A stretch of 64,000 nt of DNA. Origin: Aequorivita aquimaris (GTDB lineage: Bacteria; Bacteroidota; Bacteroidia; Flavobacteriales; Flavobacteriaceae). Positions 1-9,402 of this stretch are shown here, piece by piece. The position numbers and the translations under genes were made by a program. Each line of letters opens with the position of its first letter. Position 1 is the first letter of the stretch. The notes under the pieces are model-generated. The model made no database searches. It saw only the letters and a program-made list of their open reading frames with translations, and had not been told where the DNA came from. The stretch spans positions 124,001 through 188,000 of the forward strand of contig NZ_JRWG01000004.1 of assembly GCF_001573155.1 (NCBI RefSeq), in the 5' to 3' direction.

Positions 1-786
1 TTTTGAACTACTTTCAAGAGTTTCCTTTTCTTCCTTTTTATCTTCTTTTGAAGATTTTTCTTCTTTAGATAAAGACTTTCCGGCATTTTTGAAGTTTTCG
101 GCAACTCCAGAAACATCTGTTCCTTTTGGGCCGATGATTGCAAGCAGGGCATCAACTGAGGCTGATTCACCTTCGCCAACACCTATTTTTAAAAGTGTTC
201 CGGAATAGAATGATTCAAATTCCATGGTTGCTTTATCGGTTTCAATTTCAGCGAGAATATCGCCCTCTTCTACTTTATCGCCTTCCTTTTTTAACCAAGA
301 TGCAACAGTTCCCTCTGTCATTGTATCGCTCAAACGTGGCATTGTAATAATTTCAACGCCGTCGGGAAGTTCAGCAGAATCAGAGGAGTTTTTTTCCTCA
401 GAATTCGTTTTCGAATCTTCCTGCTTCTCTTTCTTTGCAGCGGTTTTATCCTCCTTTTTATCCGATGATTTTTTTTCTTCCTTGGAGTTATCTTCCTTCG
501 ATTTGGAATCGGAAGCTTTTCCATCAATCAAATCTGAAATATCCTCATCCTTACCACCGATTATCGCTAAAAGAGAATCTACTTTGGCGGTTTCCCCTTC
601 TTTTATGCCAATGTGTAGCAGTGTTCCTTCGTAGAAGGACTCAAACTCCATTGTGGCCTTATCGGTTTCAATTTCGGCAAGAATATCACCTTCCTTAACG
701 GCATCGCCCACTTTTTTAAGCCAGGTGGCTACCGTGCCTTCTTCCATCGTGTCGCTCAAACGCGGCATGTTTATTACTTCTGCCAT
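1..786 (-). CDS. pdhC: Pyruvate dehydrogenase E2, dihydrolipoamide acetyltransferase (N-terminal part, runs off the window)
   Basis: The first 262 residues are present; the peripheral-subunit-binding and catalytic acetyltransferase domains lie outside. Two lipoyl domains are visible, at about residues 1-78 and 148-225. Each carries the ETDKATMEF lipoylation motif, with the modified lysines at about K43 and K185. The domains are joined and followed by flexible linkers made mostly of Lys, Glu and Ser rather than the Ala/Pro linkers of many E2 proteins. E2 accepts the hydroxyethyl group from E1 and passes an acetyl group to CoA. The ATG lies three bases after the pdhA stop, so the two are co-transcribed. 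No start alternative is needed. Assignment as PDH rather than another 2-oxoacid dehydrogenase rests on the adjacent PDH-type E1-alpha. Confidence 0.93.
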   Translation of the reverse strand, partial: MAEVINMPRLSDTMEEGTVATWLKKVGDAVKEGDILAEIETDKATMEFESFYEGTLLHIGIKEGETAKVDSLLAIIGGKDEDISDLIDGKASDSKSKEDNSKEEKKSSDKKEDKTAAKKEKQEDSKTNSEEKNSSDSAELPDGVEIITMPRLSDTMTEGTVASWLKKEGDKVEEGDILAEIETDKATMEFESFYSGTLLKIGVGEGESASVDALLAIIGPKGTDVSGVAENFKNAGKSLSKEEKSSKEDKKEEKETLESSSK

Positions 787-789
787 TTC

Positions 790-1788
790 TTATAATTTAT
801 CTGATAAAAAAGGGTAATCTTCCTGCTCATATACAGCATCAAACATTACATTCTTTTCTGGATATGGAGACTCTTCTGCAAATTTTTCACATTCTTCAAC
901 CAACTCTTTTACTCTCTGGTCAATTTTTTTAATCTCCGCCTCCGTTGCCCATTTGTTTTCGTAAATCTGATGAAGCACGTATGTAATAGGATCTTCTTCC
1001 TGTTTTTTGGCAACCTCCTCTTTTGTACGGTAATGCTGTGCATCACTCATGGAATGCCCACGATAACGATAAGTGCGCAATTCCAAAAATGTAGGTCCAT
1101 CACCACGACGGGCGCGTTTTATGGCCTCATCCATTTCCTTTGCAACTACTTCCGGTTTCATTGCATCTACAGGTTTGCAGGGCATTTCATAACCCAAACC
1201 AAGTTTCCAAATATCAGTATGGTTGGCGGTTCTAGCTACGGAAGTTCCCATTGCGTAACCGTTGTTTTCCACGCAAAAAACCACAGGAAGCTTCCAAAGC
1301 ATGGCAAGGTTGAATGTTTCGTGCAGGGAGCCTTGGCGGGTTGCGCCATCGCCCATATAAGTAAGCGTTACAGCATCTCTTTCAAAATATTTATCTGCAA
1401 AGGCCAAACCGGCACCCAATGGAATTTGTCCCCCAACAATACCGTGCCCCCCATAAAAGCGGTGTTCTTTGGAAAAAATATGCATGGAGCCCCCCAAACC
1501 TTGTGAAGTTCCGGTGCCTTTTCCATACAGCTCTGCCATTACTTTTTTGGGATCAACACCCATCCCGATGGGCTGTACGTGGTTTCGATACGCGGTTATC
1601 ATTCGATCTTTTGAAAGGTCCATAGCGTGCAGAGCGCCCGCCAATACTGCTTCCTGACCGTTGTAAAGGTGTAGAAAACCCCTTACTTTTTGATTGATAT
1701 ATACTTGCGCCAGTTTATCTTCAAATTTGCGCCAAAAGAGCATGTTTTCGTACCAATCCAGATACGTTTTTTTGGTGATTTTCTTCAT
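790..1788 (-). CDS. pdhA: Pyruvate dehydrogenase E1 component, alpha subunit
   Basis: 332 aa, the usual length for a heterotetrameric E1-alpha. With E1-beta it decarboxylates pyruvate using thiamine diphosphate and reductively acetylates the E2 lipoyl groups. The ThDP/Mg binding motif is clear: GDGATRQG followed about 25 residues later by VENN. The phosphorylation-loop-like region with YRGHSMSD is also present. The gene starts with ATG and is followed after three bases by pdhC. Its partner E1-beta is not adjacent but at 55620-56600. A good Bacteroidota promoter lies 46 bp upstream of the ATG. Confidence 0.96.
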   Translation of the reverse strand: MKKITKKTYLDWYENMLFWRKFEDKLAQVYINQKVRGFLHLYNGQEAVLAGALHAMDLSKDRMITAYRNHVQPIGMGVDPKKVMAELYGKGTGTSQGLGGSMHIFSKEHRFYGGHGIVGGQIPLGAGLAFADKYFERDAVTLTYMGDGATRQGSLHETFNLAMLWKLPVVFCVENNGYAMGTSVARTANHTDIWKLGLGYEMPCKPVDAMKPEVVAKEMDEAIKRARRGDGPTFLELRTYRYRGHSMSDAQHYRTKEEVAKKQEEDPITYVLHQIYENKWATEAEIKKIDQRVKELVEECEKFAEESPYPEKNVMFDAVYEQEDYPFLSDKL

Positions 1789-1834
1789 CTATCTGCTATA
1801 AGTATTCCCAAGGGGAAATTTTTTAAACGGATAA

Positions 1835-1867
1835 CAAAAATAGGACTTTATATGCTGAAATCACAAA
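1835..1867 (-). promoter_or_regulatory. Promoter of pdhA-pdhC
   Basis: On the minus strand TTTG (1867-1864), a 21-base spacer and TATTTTTG (1842-1835) match the Bacteroidota consensus TTTG-N17-23-TAnnTTTG. The predicted leader is about 40 bases. The -7 element continues as TATTTTTGTTATCC, nearly identical to the sequence upstream of pdhB. Confidence 0.65.
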
Positions 1868-1908
1868 TTGTAATTCACAAATAAATACTTCTGGAAAATT
1901 TCTTGAGT

Positions 1909-2391
1909 TTAAAGGTATTTCGCATCAAACCCCAAAGGCAGCAAATCCATCACGGAAGCTACATTAATGACATCTCCGGTTTCGCCCATAAAATAGATTG
2001 CAATGGGGCTTTTCTGTTTTTGTTCATACTCCGCCAAAGCTTGGCGGCAAGCACCGCATGGGGCAATGGCTTCTGTTACTTCGTGGCTTTCGGCGCGCAC
2101 GGTAATTGCAAGATCGGTTATCGTTTCATTAGGAAAATTGGCACCCGCACTGAATACCGCAACCCTTTCGGCACAAAGTCCCGATGGAAAAGCCGCATTT
2201 TCCTGATTGTTTCCTATAACAATTTCTCCTGAAGAAAGCCGAACTGCTGCCCCAACTCTAAAACGTGAATAAGGCGCATAAGCATTTTCACGTGCTTGCT
2301 GCGCCTTATTCATCAATTCTTGAATGTCTTTTGGAAGTTCGGAAATGGATTCGAAAACTTCTAATGCGATTTCAATTTTTTGTTTTTTCAA
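1909..2391 (-). CDS. cdd: Cytidine deaminase
   Basis: 160 aa; homotetrameric, zinc-dependent enzyme converting cytidine and deoxycytidine to the uridine forms in pyrimidine salvage. The zinc site is visible as the CAERVA motif (Cys ligand plus catalytic Glu) and PCGACRQ (two Cys ligands). It is somewhat longer at the N terminus than the 130-140 aa enzymes. The start is TTG (TTG AAA AAA), with no ATG or GTG in a suitable place upstream. It lies four bases after the porV stop codon and is probably transcribed with porV. Confidence 0.95.
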   Translation of the reverse strand: MKKQKIEIALEVFESISELPKDIQELMNKAQQARENAYAPYSRFRVGAAVRLSSGEIVIGNNQENAAFPSGLCAERVAVFSAGANFPNETITDLAITVRAESHEVTEAIAPCGACRQALAEYEQKQKSPIAIYFMGETGDVINVASVMDLLPLGFDAKYL

Positions 2392-2395
2392 ACTA

Positions 2396-3565
2396 TTAAT
2401 ATTCGTCGTAGGTATCGCCGAAGTTGAAAGTCAGACCAAAACGAAGGGTCCCGTCCAATGGGCTGTTTGCCAATTTGGAAGTAGAGAACAAATACGAAAT
2501 ATCGATATTGATTGCGGTGTAACGAAAACCTGCTCCGATTGAAGCAAACTTTCTTGAACCCTTATCATCACTTTCGTTAAAATAACCTCCCCTAAAAGCA
2601 AAAACATCTTGGTACCAATATTCCGCACCCAAAGCCCAAGTAAATTCTTTCAACTCTTCGCTGAAACCATCAGGAGCATCGCCAAATGATGAAAACATTC
2701 CTCCGAAAAAGCTTTCGTTATAATAATCATCTTCATTATTAATGAAACCATCGTTGTTTGAATCGCTAGGTGTTGGAACCAAAAGCTTATTAACTTGTGC
2801 AGACACACCAACTTTATTGTATTCGTCAAGAATAAAATCAAAACCACCACCCAAAGCAAGGTTTGTTGGCAGGTTACTTTCTGAACCTACTTCATCATAT
2901 TTTAGCTTCGGACCTATGTTTGAAATATTGAAACCCATTCTCCAGCGACCGTCAAAATCGTTATAAGGTATTTCTTCACTTTGGTAATATCCAGCAATAT
3001 CAACAGCAAATGAATTTGCGGCAGAAGCATCTGCCAAGGCAGTTTGAAGTTTCAGATCTGAACGAATATATCTACCGGCAACGGCCATTGCAAAACGCTC
3101 GCTAAGTCTAAGGGAGTATGAAACGTCAAACAGCAATTCGTTTGGTTTAACCAGCAAAGGCTCTTCATCTGCTGTTTGGCGTAACTCAATCTCTCCATTA
3201 CTGAAATAACGGAAACTAGCTGCTACAGCACTACGTTCGTTCAATCTATTATAATAAGTTAAATTTCCTAAGAATATATCGTTCACCAATTTGCTTAAGT
3301 AAGGAGTGTATGTTACCCCAACTCCTTGTTTTGATAAAGAGAAGGCGTATTTTGCTGGATTCCATTGTTGTGAAAAAGCATCGGCAGAGGTAGTAACCCC
3401 TATATCACCCATACCTGCTGCACGTGGATCTGCAGCTATCAAAATAAAAGGAACACCTGTTGTGATTACGCGATTCTCGATTCCTGTATTTTCGTTACCC
3501 GGATCTTGCGCCATACCCTTAAAGGCAACTAAACTTAATAAAATTGGAATAAATAATTTCTTCAT
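2396..3565 (-). CDS. porV: Type IX secretion system outer-membrane protein PorV (LptO)
   Basis: 389 aa with an N-terminal signal peptide ending at GMAQ, then the PorV-typical start of the barrel (GVPFILIAADPRAAGMGDIG, QWNPAKYAF). PorV is a FadL-like 14-strand barrel that receives secreted cargo from the SprA translocon and carries it to the PorU sortase. It lies directly downstream of porU, separated by 34 bp, and divergent to gldJ, an arrangement known from Flavobacterium. It ends in FGDTYDEY. Function is assigned from family knowledge and context; both are strong. Confidence 0.95.
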   Translation of the reverse strand: MKKLFIPILLSLVAFKGMAQDPGNENTGIENRVITTGVPFILIAADPRAAGMGDIGVTTSADAFSQQWNPAKYAFSLSKQGVGVTYTPYLSKLVNDIFLGNLTYYNRLNERSAVAASFRYFSNGEIELRQTADEEPLLVKPNELLFDVSYSLRLSERFAMAVAGRYIRSDLKLQTALADASAANSFAVDIAGYYQSEEIPYNDFDGRWRMGFNISNIGPKLKYDEVGSESNLPTNLALGGGFDFILDEYNKVGVSAQVNKLLVPTPSDSNNDGFINNEDDYYNESFFGGMFSSFGDAPDGFSEELKEFTWALGAEYWYQDVFAFRGGYFNESDDKGSRKFASIGAGFRYTAINIDISYLFSTSKLANSPLDGTLRFGLTFNFGDTYDEY

Positions 3566-3581
3566 ATTAAATAATTTTGGA

Positions 3582-3589
3582 CAAATATA
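3582..3589 (-). promoter_or_regulatory. Possible porV promoter -7 element
   Basis: TATATTTG on the minus strand, 17 bp upstream of the porV ATG in the porU-porV gap, matches TAnnTTTG. No good TTTG -33 box is seen at the right distance, so porV may instead depend on read-through from porU. Confidence 0.35.
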
Positions 3590-3599
3590 ATTTTAATTT

Positions 3600-6500
3600 T
3601 TAAAGGATTACTAGTTTCTCGAATTTTTCAACCCGCTGATTGGTTAACGAAGATCTCACCGTTATCTTGTACACATACACCCCTTTTCCGATACGGTCCC
3701 CAAAATCATCACGCCCGTCCCAAGTAATTTCACGGCACAGATAGCTTCCGGATGGTGGCAGGGTAGCGTTTTGGGTCCAAACTACTTTTCCGGTTACGGT
3801 AAAAACTTGGACTTGCACATTCAAGGTTTCATCGGGCCTGTTATGATTGAACCAAAACTGGGTATAATTTACAAATGGATTGGGATAATTAAGTACGCGG
3901 GTAATTTCGAGCTTGTCGTTCCCAGCAACGATAAACTGTATTTCAGCGGTAGAAGAGTTATTATAAACATCCCACGCCTTGAGGGTAAGTGTATGCAACC
4001 CATCTTCGAGATCTCGGAATTTATATGTAGCTTTCCCTTTGGAATAATCGTCAACATCAGCTTGATAAAATTCATTCAGTAAAAATGGGTTGGACTCATC
4101 TCCGTCTAAAATTGCAACTATATCGTGACCAATACCACTTGCTGTATTAATACCGTTGGGATCTTCCAGCTTTGCAAGCAACATCGGGGAATCGTCGGTT
4201 ATACCCCCTGAAACAAAACTTTCATCATTCATATATAGTTTAATTAAAGGACCTTCATTATCCTCGGGTGCGTTTTCGTTTAAACCACCCACATCTAAGT
4301 CTAAACTCACGCCTGCTTGATCCTCAAATGTATTATCTCGTTTGGAATACAAGCTTACTCTCCCTTTGCCTACAGGTATTTGTATATCCCGGGGAACTAC
4401 AAATTCAAATTCAAACACACCATTGGAAACGGTGGCCTGCCCATTGAAAATTCCCTCGCCCAAGGTTATAAAATCCATCACAAAGTTGAAATTATCGTTA
4501 TCCAAGGTCTGGCGCATTACGTTTTTATCAAACACCTTTGCCTCAAGAATACCATTATAATCTGTCATAAGCATTCCTGATTCATTTAAAACCTCACCTT
4601 CAAGTTTTATTTTACTCAAGGCTTTTAATGTATCTGTAGCTTGGCCAATGGGCACTCCATTTAGTTTTGTTAACCGAATACTTTTTTTAGGAAAAGCCAA
4701 GTTCATGGCCGGATCGCCAATATAAAATACGACACGTCTTAAATCGCTATCAATTTCCTGTTTAGAGAGACGGAGTCCCTCAGCAGGTGTATTTGGCACA
4801 TCCCTTCCGTATCCAAAAAGATTATCTGCCAGTAATTGGTTAAACTCAACTCCCGTAGAAATATAGATTGCCCGAGTAGTAGTTACCAAAGAAATAGCGC
4901 CGCCTTGCCTGTTTTGATATGTGAGCTCCCCAGCCGTTATGCGCAAAGGATTGTCAAACTTTGTAAACTCGCAGGTTACCGTTACCATACAAGGAAGGTT
5001 GTCCTTGTTAGTGAGGTTTTGGGCTGCTTCTTTTGTGTAGATGTATTCTGAAGCGAGTCCGTCTTCACCTCCGTGCCCAAAGTAATCAATGATTATTGCC
5101 CCAACGTCAAAAGCGCTTTTTATGGCTTCGTTCACCTCTGGATATCTATTCCCTCCGGCGGAAGCTTCTTGCTGATAGGCATCAGTATGAATTTTTTTTA
5201 CGTTTATGAAAGGTTTCTCCTGTGAAATTTCATCGCCAAGTGCATCCAGTTTTAGCTCCAACTGTTCTTCGTTATCTTTATCGATATCGTCTGATATTAA
5301 TACGAAATTGGTTCTCCAGTTGCCATAGGAACTTTCAGAAGTATATTTTATTATTTTGTCTACCATTGCATTGGCGAGCGAAACATCATCTGCCAATATT
5401 CTTCCCATAGCTATATCCAACAAATCATTGTCATCCCTGCCCGTACCAATGGCGCCCTCGCATTCGTCCATATTTCCGAAGAAATCATCAGACATATAAG
5501 ATTGTGCAATGCTTACACCCGTAAGGGTCTGGAAGGTTGGCACAATATTATTGTTGTTTGCAAGTCTATTTTTATAATCGATGGAAGCATCACCGATAAT
5601 GCCCACATATTTTACGCGTTTTGCTTCTGTGGATGCATTATGGTAAACGTAGCGCACAAAGTTTCTGATAGCGCTGATATCCTGCCTCCCCGAGCTGAAT
5701 TCTTCATAAATCTTATCTGTGGTAACAACCTTTACATTTAAACCCTGTAGGTTTTTATGGTATGTAGCCAACCGCAAAGCAGGCTGAATAAGGAATGGGG
5801 CAGTAATTATAATGTAATCAACATCTTGAAAATTACCTGAGGCATCTTTAAAAATAGTGCCTTTCAAATTTTGGTTCTGAACTACCGGCTGTGCTGTTTT
5901 AATGGGGACAAAATAGTTATTTGGGTTTATCGCTACATATTCGCGAACCTCACCAAGTGTCTGTTTAAAGCTAAAGGTGGATGCGTTCCCTTCATTTTGT
6001 TTGGAAGTTATAAATTGCATATCGGTAACATCCCAAACTTGTGAAAACTGGGAAGCATTACTAATTTGATATTCACCCACGCCAGCCAGTGTAGTTGCAG
6101 CCTTATATCGGAAATTAAACTGCCCATCCACTCCGCTCAATTTGCGGACTGCCCACAATCCTATATAGTCCAAATATGCTATGCTCGATGGATTACCGGC
6201 ATTGTTGTACATTAAATCTACCTGTACTGATTCATTACTTGCTGCAATTTCCTCATAATAATCATCTAAATCCAACAACCCCCCTATTCCCAATCTGCTA
6301 AATGTAATTGGATCCAAGCTCGTGCTGTTTACGGTTACAGCCATAGAGGTATTACTTTCAGAGGCCGCAGCAGATTTGATAATTAACTGCATAGGCTTGC
6401 CTGCAACTATATTCGGAAATTCAAAAGTAAAACTTTGTTCATTTTCAATATCAAAACGATTGCCGAACCACTTTCTACCTAACTTCGTAGGGCTTTCTTC

Positions 6501-7436
6501 GTCTTCCTCGTGAAATTTATAATCGTCAAATTCATTGATAGTAAACTCCACAGCGCCCGTAGGTTCTACCATGGCCCTTACTCTCTTGCCAGGGGCCCCA
6601 TCGGCAGTGATGTAGTAATATGATTCATTACTATATGGGTTTAGGTTTGAGTCGTTTTCTTCAACATAACCCTCGGTATTGGTTCCATAGAATAAAATAT
6701 AATCGTTCCCATCAAAAGAGCCATCTTCTTCACCCACAACCTGGATTGCGTTTTCGGGAAGGTCAAAAAATTTGTTTTCTGAATTTAGCAACGGCAAAGA
6801 TTTTCCGCCGAAACCATATACTTTTATATTTCTTGGATTGATACCGTCGGTATTCATTCCCAAACTGCTCAGGAAAGATTTGTCAATTTTATGGATGCCC
6901 GTTTTTTCTACCTTAAATTTAAACCATTTGCCTGTAGCAAGTACAGAGTTTATGATTTCTGGAGTAAAATCGGGACAGGCTTGTGGAGAATAACGGTAAT
7001 CTACATTAAAGGATATAACTTTTTGGTAGCCCCCAGAAGTTTTAACAATAGGTGAGATTTTCAATATTGTGAAAAGCTTATCCCTAGACCGGGTGCTACC
7101 TATACTATATTCCAGATTGTTCGGCACCAGCTCTGTATTGATTTTGTTCAATTCTGCCGAGGAAACGGAACCATAACGAACATTGGTAATTCTTAAAGAA
7201 TTTTTATCAGCAATGTTCGCATCTTCCCATTTTGTTTGGTAGATGACCCTCTCCTTGTTTAATTGAAGCTTTAAGGACGCGATAGCCTTTTCTTTCGCAG
7301 AAACTGATGATTTATTAACTCCGACACTGCTGGCAGTTGGACTGGAATCTCCCCAATCTATGGTTACACTTTTTGACTGTGCCTTTCCTATAAAAGGCAT
7401 AACAAATAAAATAAAAAGAAGTATTGCTTTTCTCAT
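3600..7436 (-). CDS. porU: Type IX secretion system C-terminal signal peptidase/sortase PorU
   Basis: 1278 aa from the ATG that begins a good signal peptide (MRKAILLFILF...GKAQ); the open frame extends 14 codons further but without a signal-like sequence. The gingipain-type C25 peptidase domain is in the middle: the catalytic His in DYFGHGGE (about residue 789) and Cys in TVTCEFTKFD (about 821), a spacing of about 32 as in the family. The C terminus has a sorting-domain-like fold (NYPNPF...KVVW...KLVIL). PorU removes the C-terminal domain of T9SS cargo at the cell surface and attaches the cargo to lipopolysaccharide. It lies upstream of porV in the same orientation and divergent to gldJ. Confidence 0.95.
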   Translation of the reverse strand: MRKAILLFILFVMPFIGKAQSKSVTIDWGDSSPTASSVGVNKSSVSAKEKAIASLKLQLNKERVIYQTKWEDANIADKNSLRITNVRYGSVSSAELNKINTELVPNNLEYSIGSTRSRDKLFTILKISPIVKTSGGYQKVISFNVDYRYSPQACPDFTPEIINSVLATGKWFKFKVEKTGIHKIDKSFLSSLGMNTDGINPRNIKVYGFGGKSLPLLNSENKFFDLPENAIQVVGEEDGSFDGNDYILFYGTNTEGYVEENDSNLNPYSNESYYYITADGAPGKRVRAMVEPTGAVEFTINEFDDYKFHEEDEESPTKLGRKWFGNRFDIENEQSFTFEFPNIVAGKPMQLIIKSAAASESNTSMAVTVNSTSLDPITFSRLGIGGLLDLDDYYEEIAASNESVQVDLMYNNAGNPSSIAYLDYIGLWAVRKLSGVDGQFNFRYKAATTLAGVGEYQISNASQFSQVWDVTDMQFITSKQNEGNASTFSFKQTLGEVREYVAINPNNYFVPIKTAQPVVQNQNLKGTIFKDASGNFQDVDYIIITAPFLIQPALRLATYHKNLQGLNVKVVTTDKIYEEFSSGRQDISAIRNFVRYVYHNASTEAKRVKYVGIIGDASIDYKNRLANNNNIVPTFQTLTGVSIAQSYMSDDFFGNMDECEGAIGTGRDDNDLLDIAMGRILADDVSLANAMVDKIIKYTSESSYGNWRTNFVLISDDIDKDNEEQLELKLDALGDEISQEKPFINVKKIHTDAYQQEASAGGNRYPEVNEAIKSAFDVGAIIIDYFGHGGEDGLASEYIYTKEAAQNLTNKDNLPCMVTVTCEFTKFDNPLRITAGELTYQNRQGGAISLVTTTRAIYISTGVEFNQLLADNLFGYGRDVPNTPAEGLRLSKQEIDSDLRRVVFYIGDPAMNLAFPKKSIRLTKLNGVPIGQATDTLKALSKIKLEGEVLNESGMLMTDYNGILEAKVFDKNVMRQTLDNDNFNFVMDFITLGEGIFNGQATVSNGVFEFEFVVPRDIQIPVGKGRVSLYSKRDNTFEDQAGVSLDLDVGGLNENAPEDNEGPLIKLYMNDESFVSGGITDDSPMLLAKLEDPNGINTASGIGHDIVAILDGDESNPFLLNEFYQADVDDYSKGKATYKFRDLEDGLHTLTLKAWDVYNNSSTAEIQFIVAGNDKLEITRVLNYPNPFVNYTQFWFNHNRPDETLNVQVQVFTVTGKVVWTQNATLPPSGSYLCREITWDGRDDFGDRIGKGVYVYKITVRSSLTNQRVEKFEKLVIL

Positions 7437-7580
7437 TAGTACCAATAACGCTTCAAATATACACTTAGTATAAGCCAATATTTTTAAACTTTTTCTCTAT
7501 TGTGGTATTAGGATAATAATTTTAAAACTAATACGTTTGCATTCGGGATTGGTCGTAAAACCTTTTAAAACCCCACAGCG

Positions 7581-7602
7581 CAATAATAACAAAATATTAT
7601 TG
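7581..7602. repeat. 8-bp perfect inverted repeat between porU and gldJ
   Basis: CAATAATA (7581-7588) and TATTATTG (7595-7602) around a 6-base AT spacer, in the 220-bp divergent intergenic region. Possible operator for both directions; it lacks a T-run that would make it a terminator. Confidence 0.45.
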
Positions 7603-7656
7603 TGTTTTTGTCGTTAATTACTATATTGCGAACCCAATTTTATCATATTTGAATCT

Positions 7657-9333
7657 ATGATGTTAAGAAAAAACCTAGCATTAAAGCTATTTGTTACTGT
7701 AATAGTGGCCTCACTCTTTGTAGGTTGCAACAAAACTAGGGACTACAAAAACAGTTCCCGTGCCACTGGTTGGAAAATGAACGCCAAAGAAGGCGGCTTT
7801 CAGTATGACCCCCAAACCAAAGAACAGGAAACTGGCCCAGGGCTAGTATTTGTTGAAGGTGGAACCTTCACTATGGGAAGAGTTCAGGACGATCCAATGC
7901 ACGATTGGAACAACTCTCCAAATCAACAGCACGTACAATCCTTTTATATGGATGAAACAGAGGTTACAAACCTTATGTATCTTGAATACTTAGATTGGTT
8001 GAAAAAAGTATTCCCACCTTCTGATGAAAACTACAGAAGAATATATGAAGGCGCAGTACCAGATACACTTGTATGGAGAAACCGCTTAGGTTTTAATGAG
8101 GTTATGACCAATAACTATCTTCGTCATCCTGCGTATGCAGAATATCCAGTGGTTGGTGTTAGTTGGGTACAGGCAGTTGAATTCAGCAATTGGAGAACAG
8201 ACCGTGTAAACGAAATGGTTTTGGAAACCGCAGGTGTTACCGCTAGAAACGCTCGTTACGACGTTGAACCTGGCGAAACTTTCAACACGGAAACATATTT
8301 AAACGCTCCAACCCTAACCTACGGAGGCAATGATTCTATTACCCGTGGTGGAAAAAAATCAGAATCCATTGCAAAAAGAAGCAAAGACAGCACAAACTTA
8401 TATATTCAGCGTAAAGATGGCTTATTAATGCCTTCCTACCGTCTGCCAACCGAGGCAGAGTGGGAATATGCAGCACTTGGCCTAGTGGGTCTTCGTAATT
8501 ATAATGTTTATAGAGGAAAGAAAAAGTATCCTTGGGAAGGTCAGTACACTCGCTCTGGAAAAAGAAGATCTCGAGGTGACCAATTGGCAAACTTTAAGCA
8601 AGGTGATGGTGATTACGGAGGAATAGCAGGATGGAGTGATGACGGTGCAGATATAACTGCACAAGTAAAATCATACGAGCCAAACGACTTCGGACTTTAT
8701 GATATGGCCGGAAACGTTGCAGAATGGGTTGCCGATGTTTACCGTCCGATTGTAGATGATGAGTTCAACGACTTTAACTATTACCGTGGAAACGTTTATA
8801 CCAAAAATGCGATTGGTGAAGACGGGAAAGTAAAAGTGGTTACTATGGATTCCATAATTTATGACACTCTGAGCAATGGAAAAATTGTAGCCCGCAACTT
8901 ACCTGGGGAAATTCTTCAAGTGCCGGTTGATGAAAACGAAACTTATTTGCGCACAAACTTCTCCGAAAGCGATAACCGTGATTACAGAGATGGTGACAAA
9001 CGTTCGTCCCGTTACTATCAATCATTCGCTGACGATGAAAGCGAAAGTGGTGATGGAACAAACCGTATGTACAATTCGCCCATCCAAAAAGTTTATGCTG
9101 ATAGCACTGGTGCATTAGATCGTCAATATGACAAATCTTCAAGCAGAACAACTTTGGTGGACAATGAAGTTCGCGTTTATAAAGGCGGTTCTTGGAGAGA
9201 TCGCGATTATTGGCTAGATCCAGCACAGAGACGTTATTTCCCTCAGGATATGGCAACAGACTATATCGGGTTTAGATGCGCCATGAGCCGCGTGGGTTCA
9301 AAATCCAAAAAAGGAAAGCGACCTAGAAACTAA
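7657..9333 (+). CDS. gldJ: Gliding motility lipoprotein GldJ
   Basis: 558 aa. A lipoprotein signal ends at SLFVGC (Cys about residue 24). The rest is a formylglycine-generating-enzyme (FGE-sulfatase) fold: LVFVEGGTFTMG near residue 66, VTNLMYLEYLDWL, SYRLPTEAEWEYAALG, NDFGLYDMAGNVAEWVADVY and a final YKGGSWRDR...YIGFRCAMS. GldJ is required for gliding and T9SS function and stabilises GldK and other Gld proteins. The first two codons are both ATG. It is divergent from porU and porV, a conserved flavobacterial cluster, and ends in a basic tail (KKGKRPRN). Confidence 0.95.
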   Translation: MMLRKNLALKLFVTVIVASLFVGCNKTRDYKNSSRATGWKMNAKEGGFQYDPQTKEQETGPGLVFVEGGTFTMGRVQDDPMHDWNNSPNQQHVQSFYMDETEVTNLMYLEYLDWLKKVFPPSDENYRRIYEGAVPDTLVWRNRLGFNEVMTNNYLRHPAYAEYPVVGVSWVQAVEFSNWRTDRVNEMVLETAGVTARNARYDVEPGETFNTETYLNAPTLTYGGNDSITRGGKKSESIAKRSKDSTNLYIQRKDGLLMPSYRLPTEAEWEYAALGLVGLRNYNVYRGKKKYPWEGQYTRSGKRRSRGDQLANFKQGDGDYGGIAGWSDDGADITAQVKSYEPNDFGLYDMAGNVAEWVADVYRPIVDDEFNDFNYYRGNVYTKNAIGEDGKVKVVTMDSIIYDTLSNGKIVARNLPGEILQVPVDENETYLRTNFSESDNRDYRDGDKRSSRYYQSFADDESESGDGTNRMYNSPIQKVYADSTGALDRQYDKSSSRTTLVDNEVRVYKGGSWRDRDYWLDPAQRRYFPQDMATDYIGFRCAMSRVGSKSKKGKRPRN

Positions 9334-9354
9334 AATTTCAAAATTTATAAAAAC

Positions 9355-9388
9355 AGCCCTCCTGGCATACAGCTTCGGAGGGTTTTTT
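9355..9388 (+). terminator. Rho-independent terminator of gldJ
   Basis: CCCTCC (9357-9362) pairs with GGAGGG (9377-9382), followed by six T; flanking A and T tracts extend the stem. Confidence 0.85.
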
Positions 9389-9402
9389 AGTATATTTATT
9401 TT

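Noticed and set aside
138-634. Open frames on the plus strand opposite the start of the E2 gene
   Set aside because: The minus-strand frame has two perfect lipoyl domains and reads through the window edge; the plus-strand frames have serine/phenylalanine-rich translations without family features and are antisense shadows.
7605-7629. gldJ promoter from TTTTTG and TATATTGC
   Set aside because: The spacing between the two boxes is only about 11 bases and the -7 box lacks one T; too weak to annotate.
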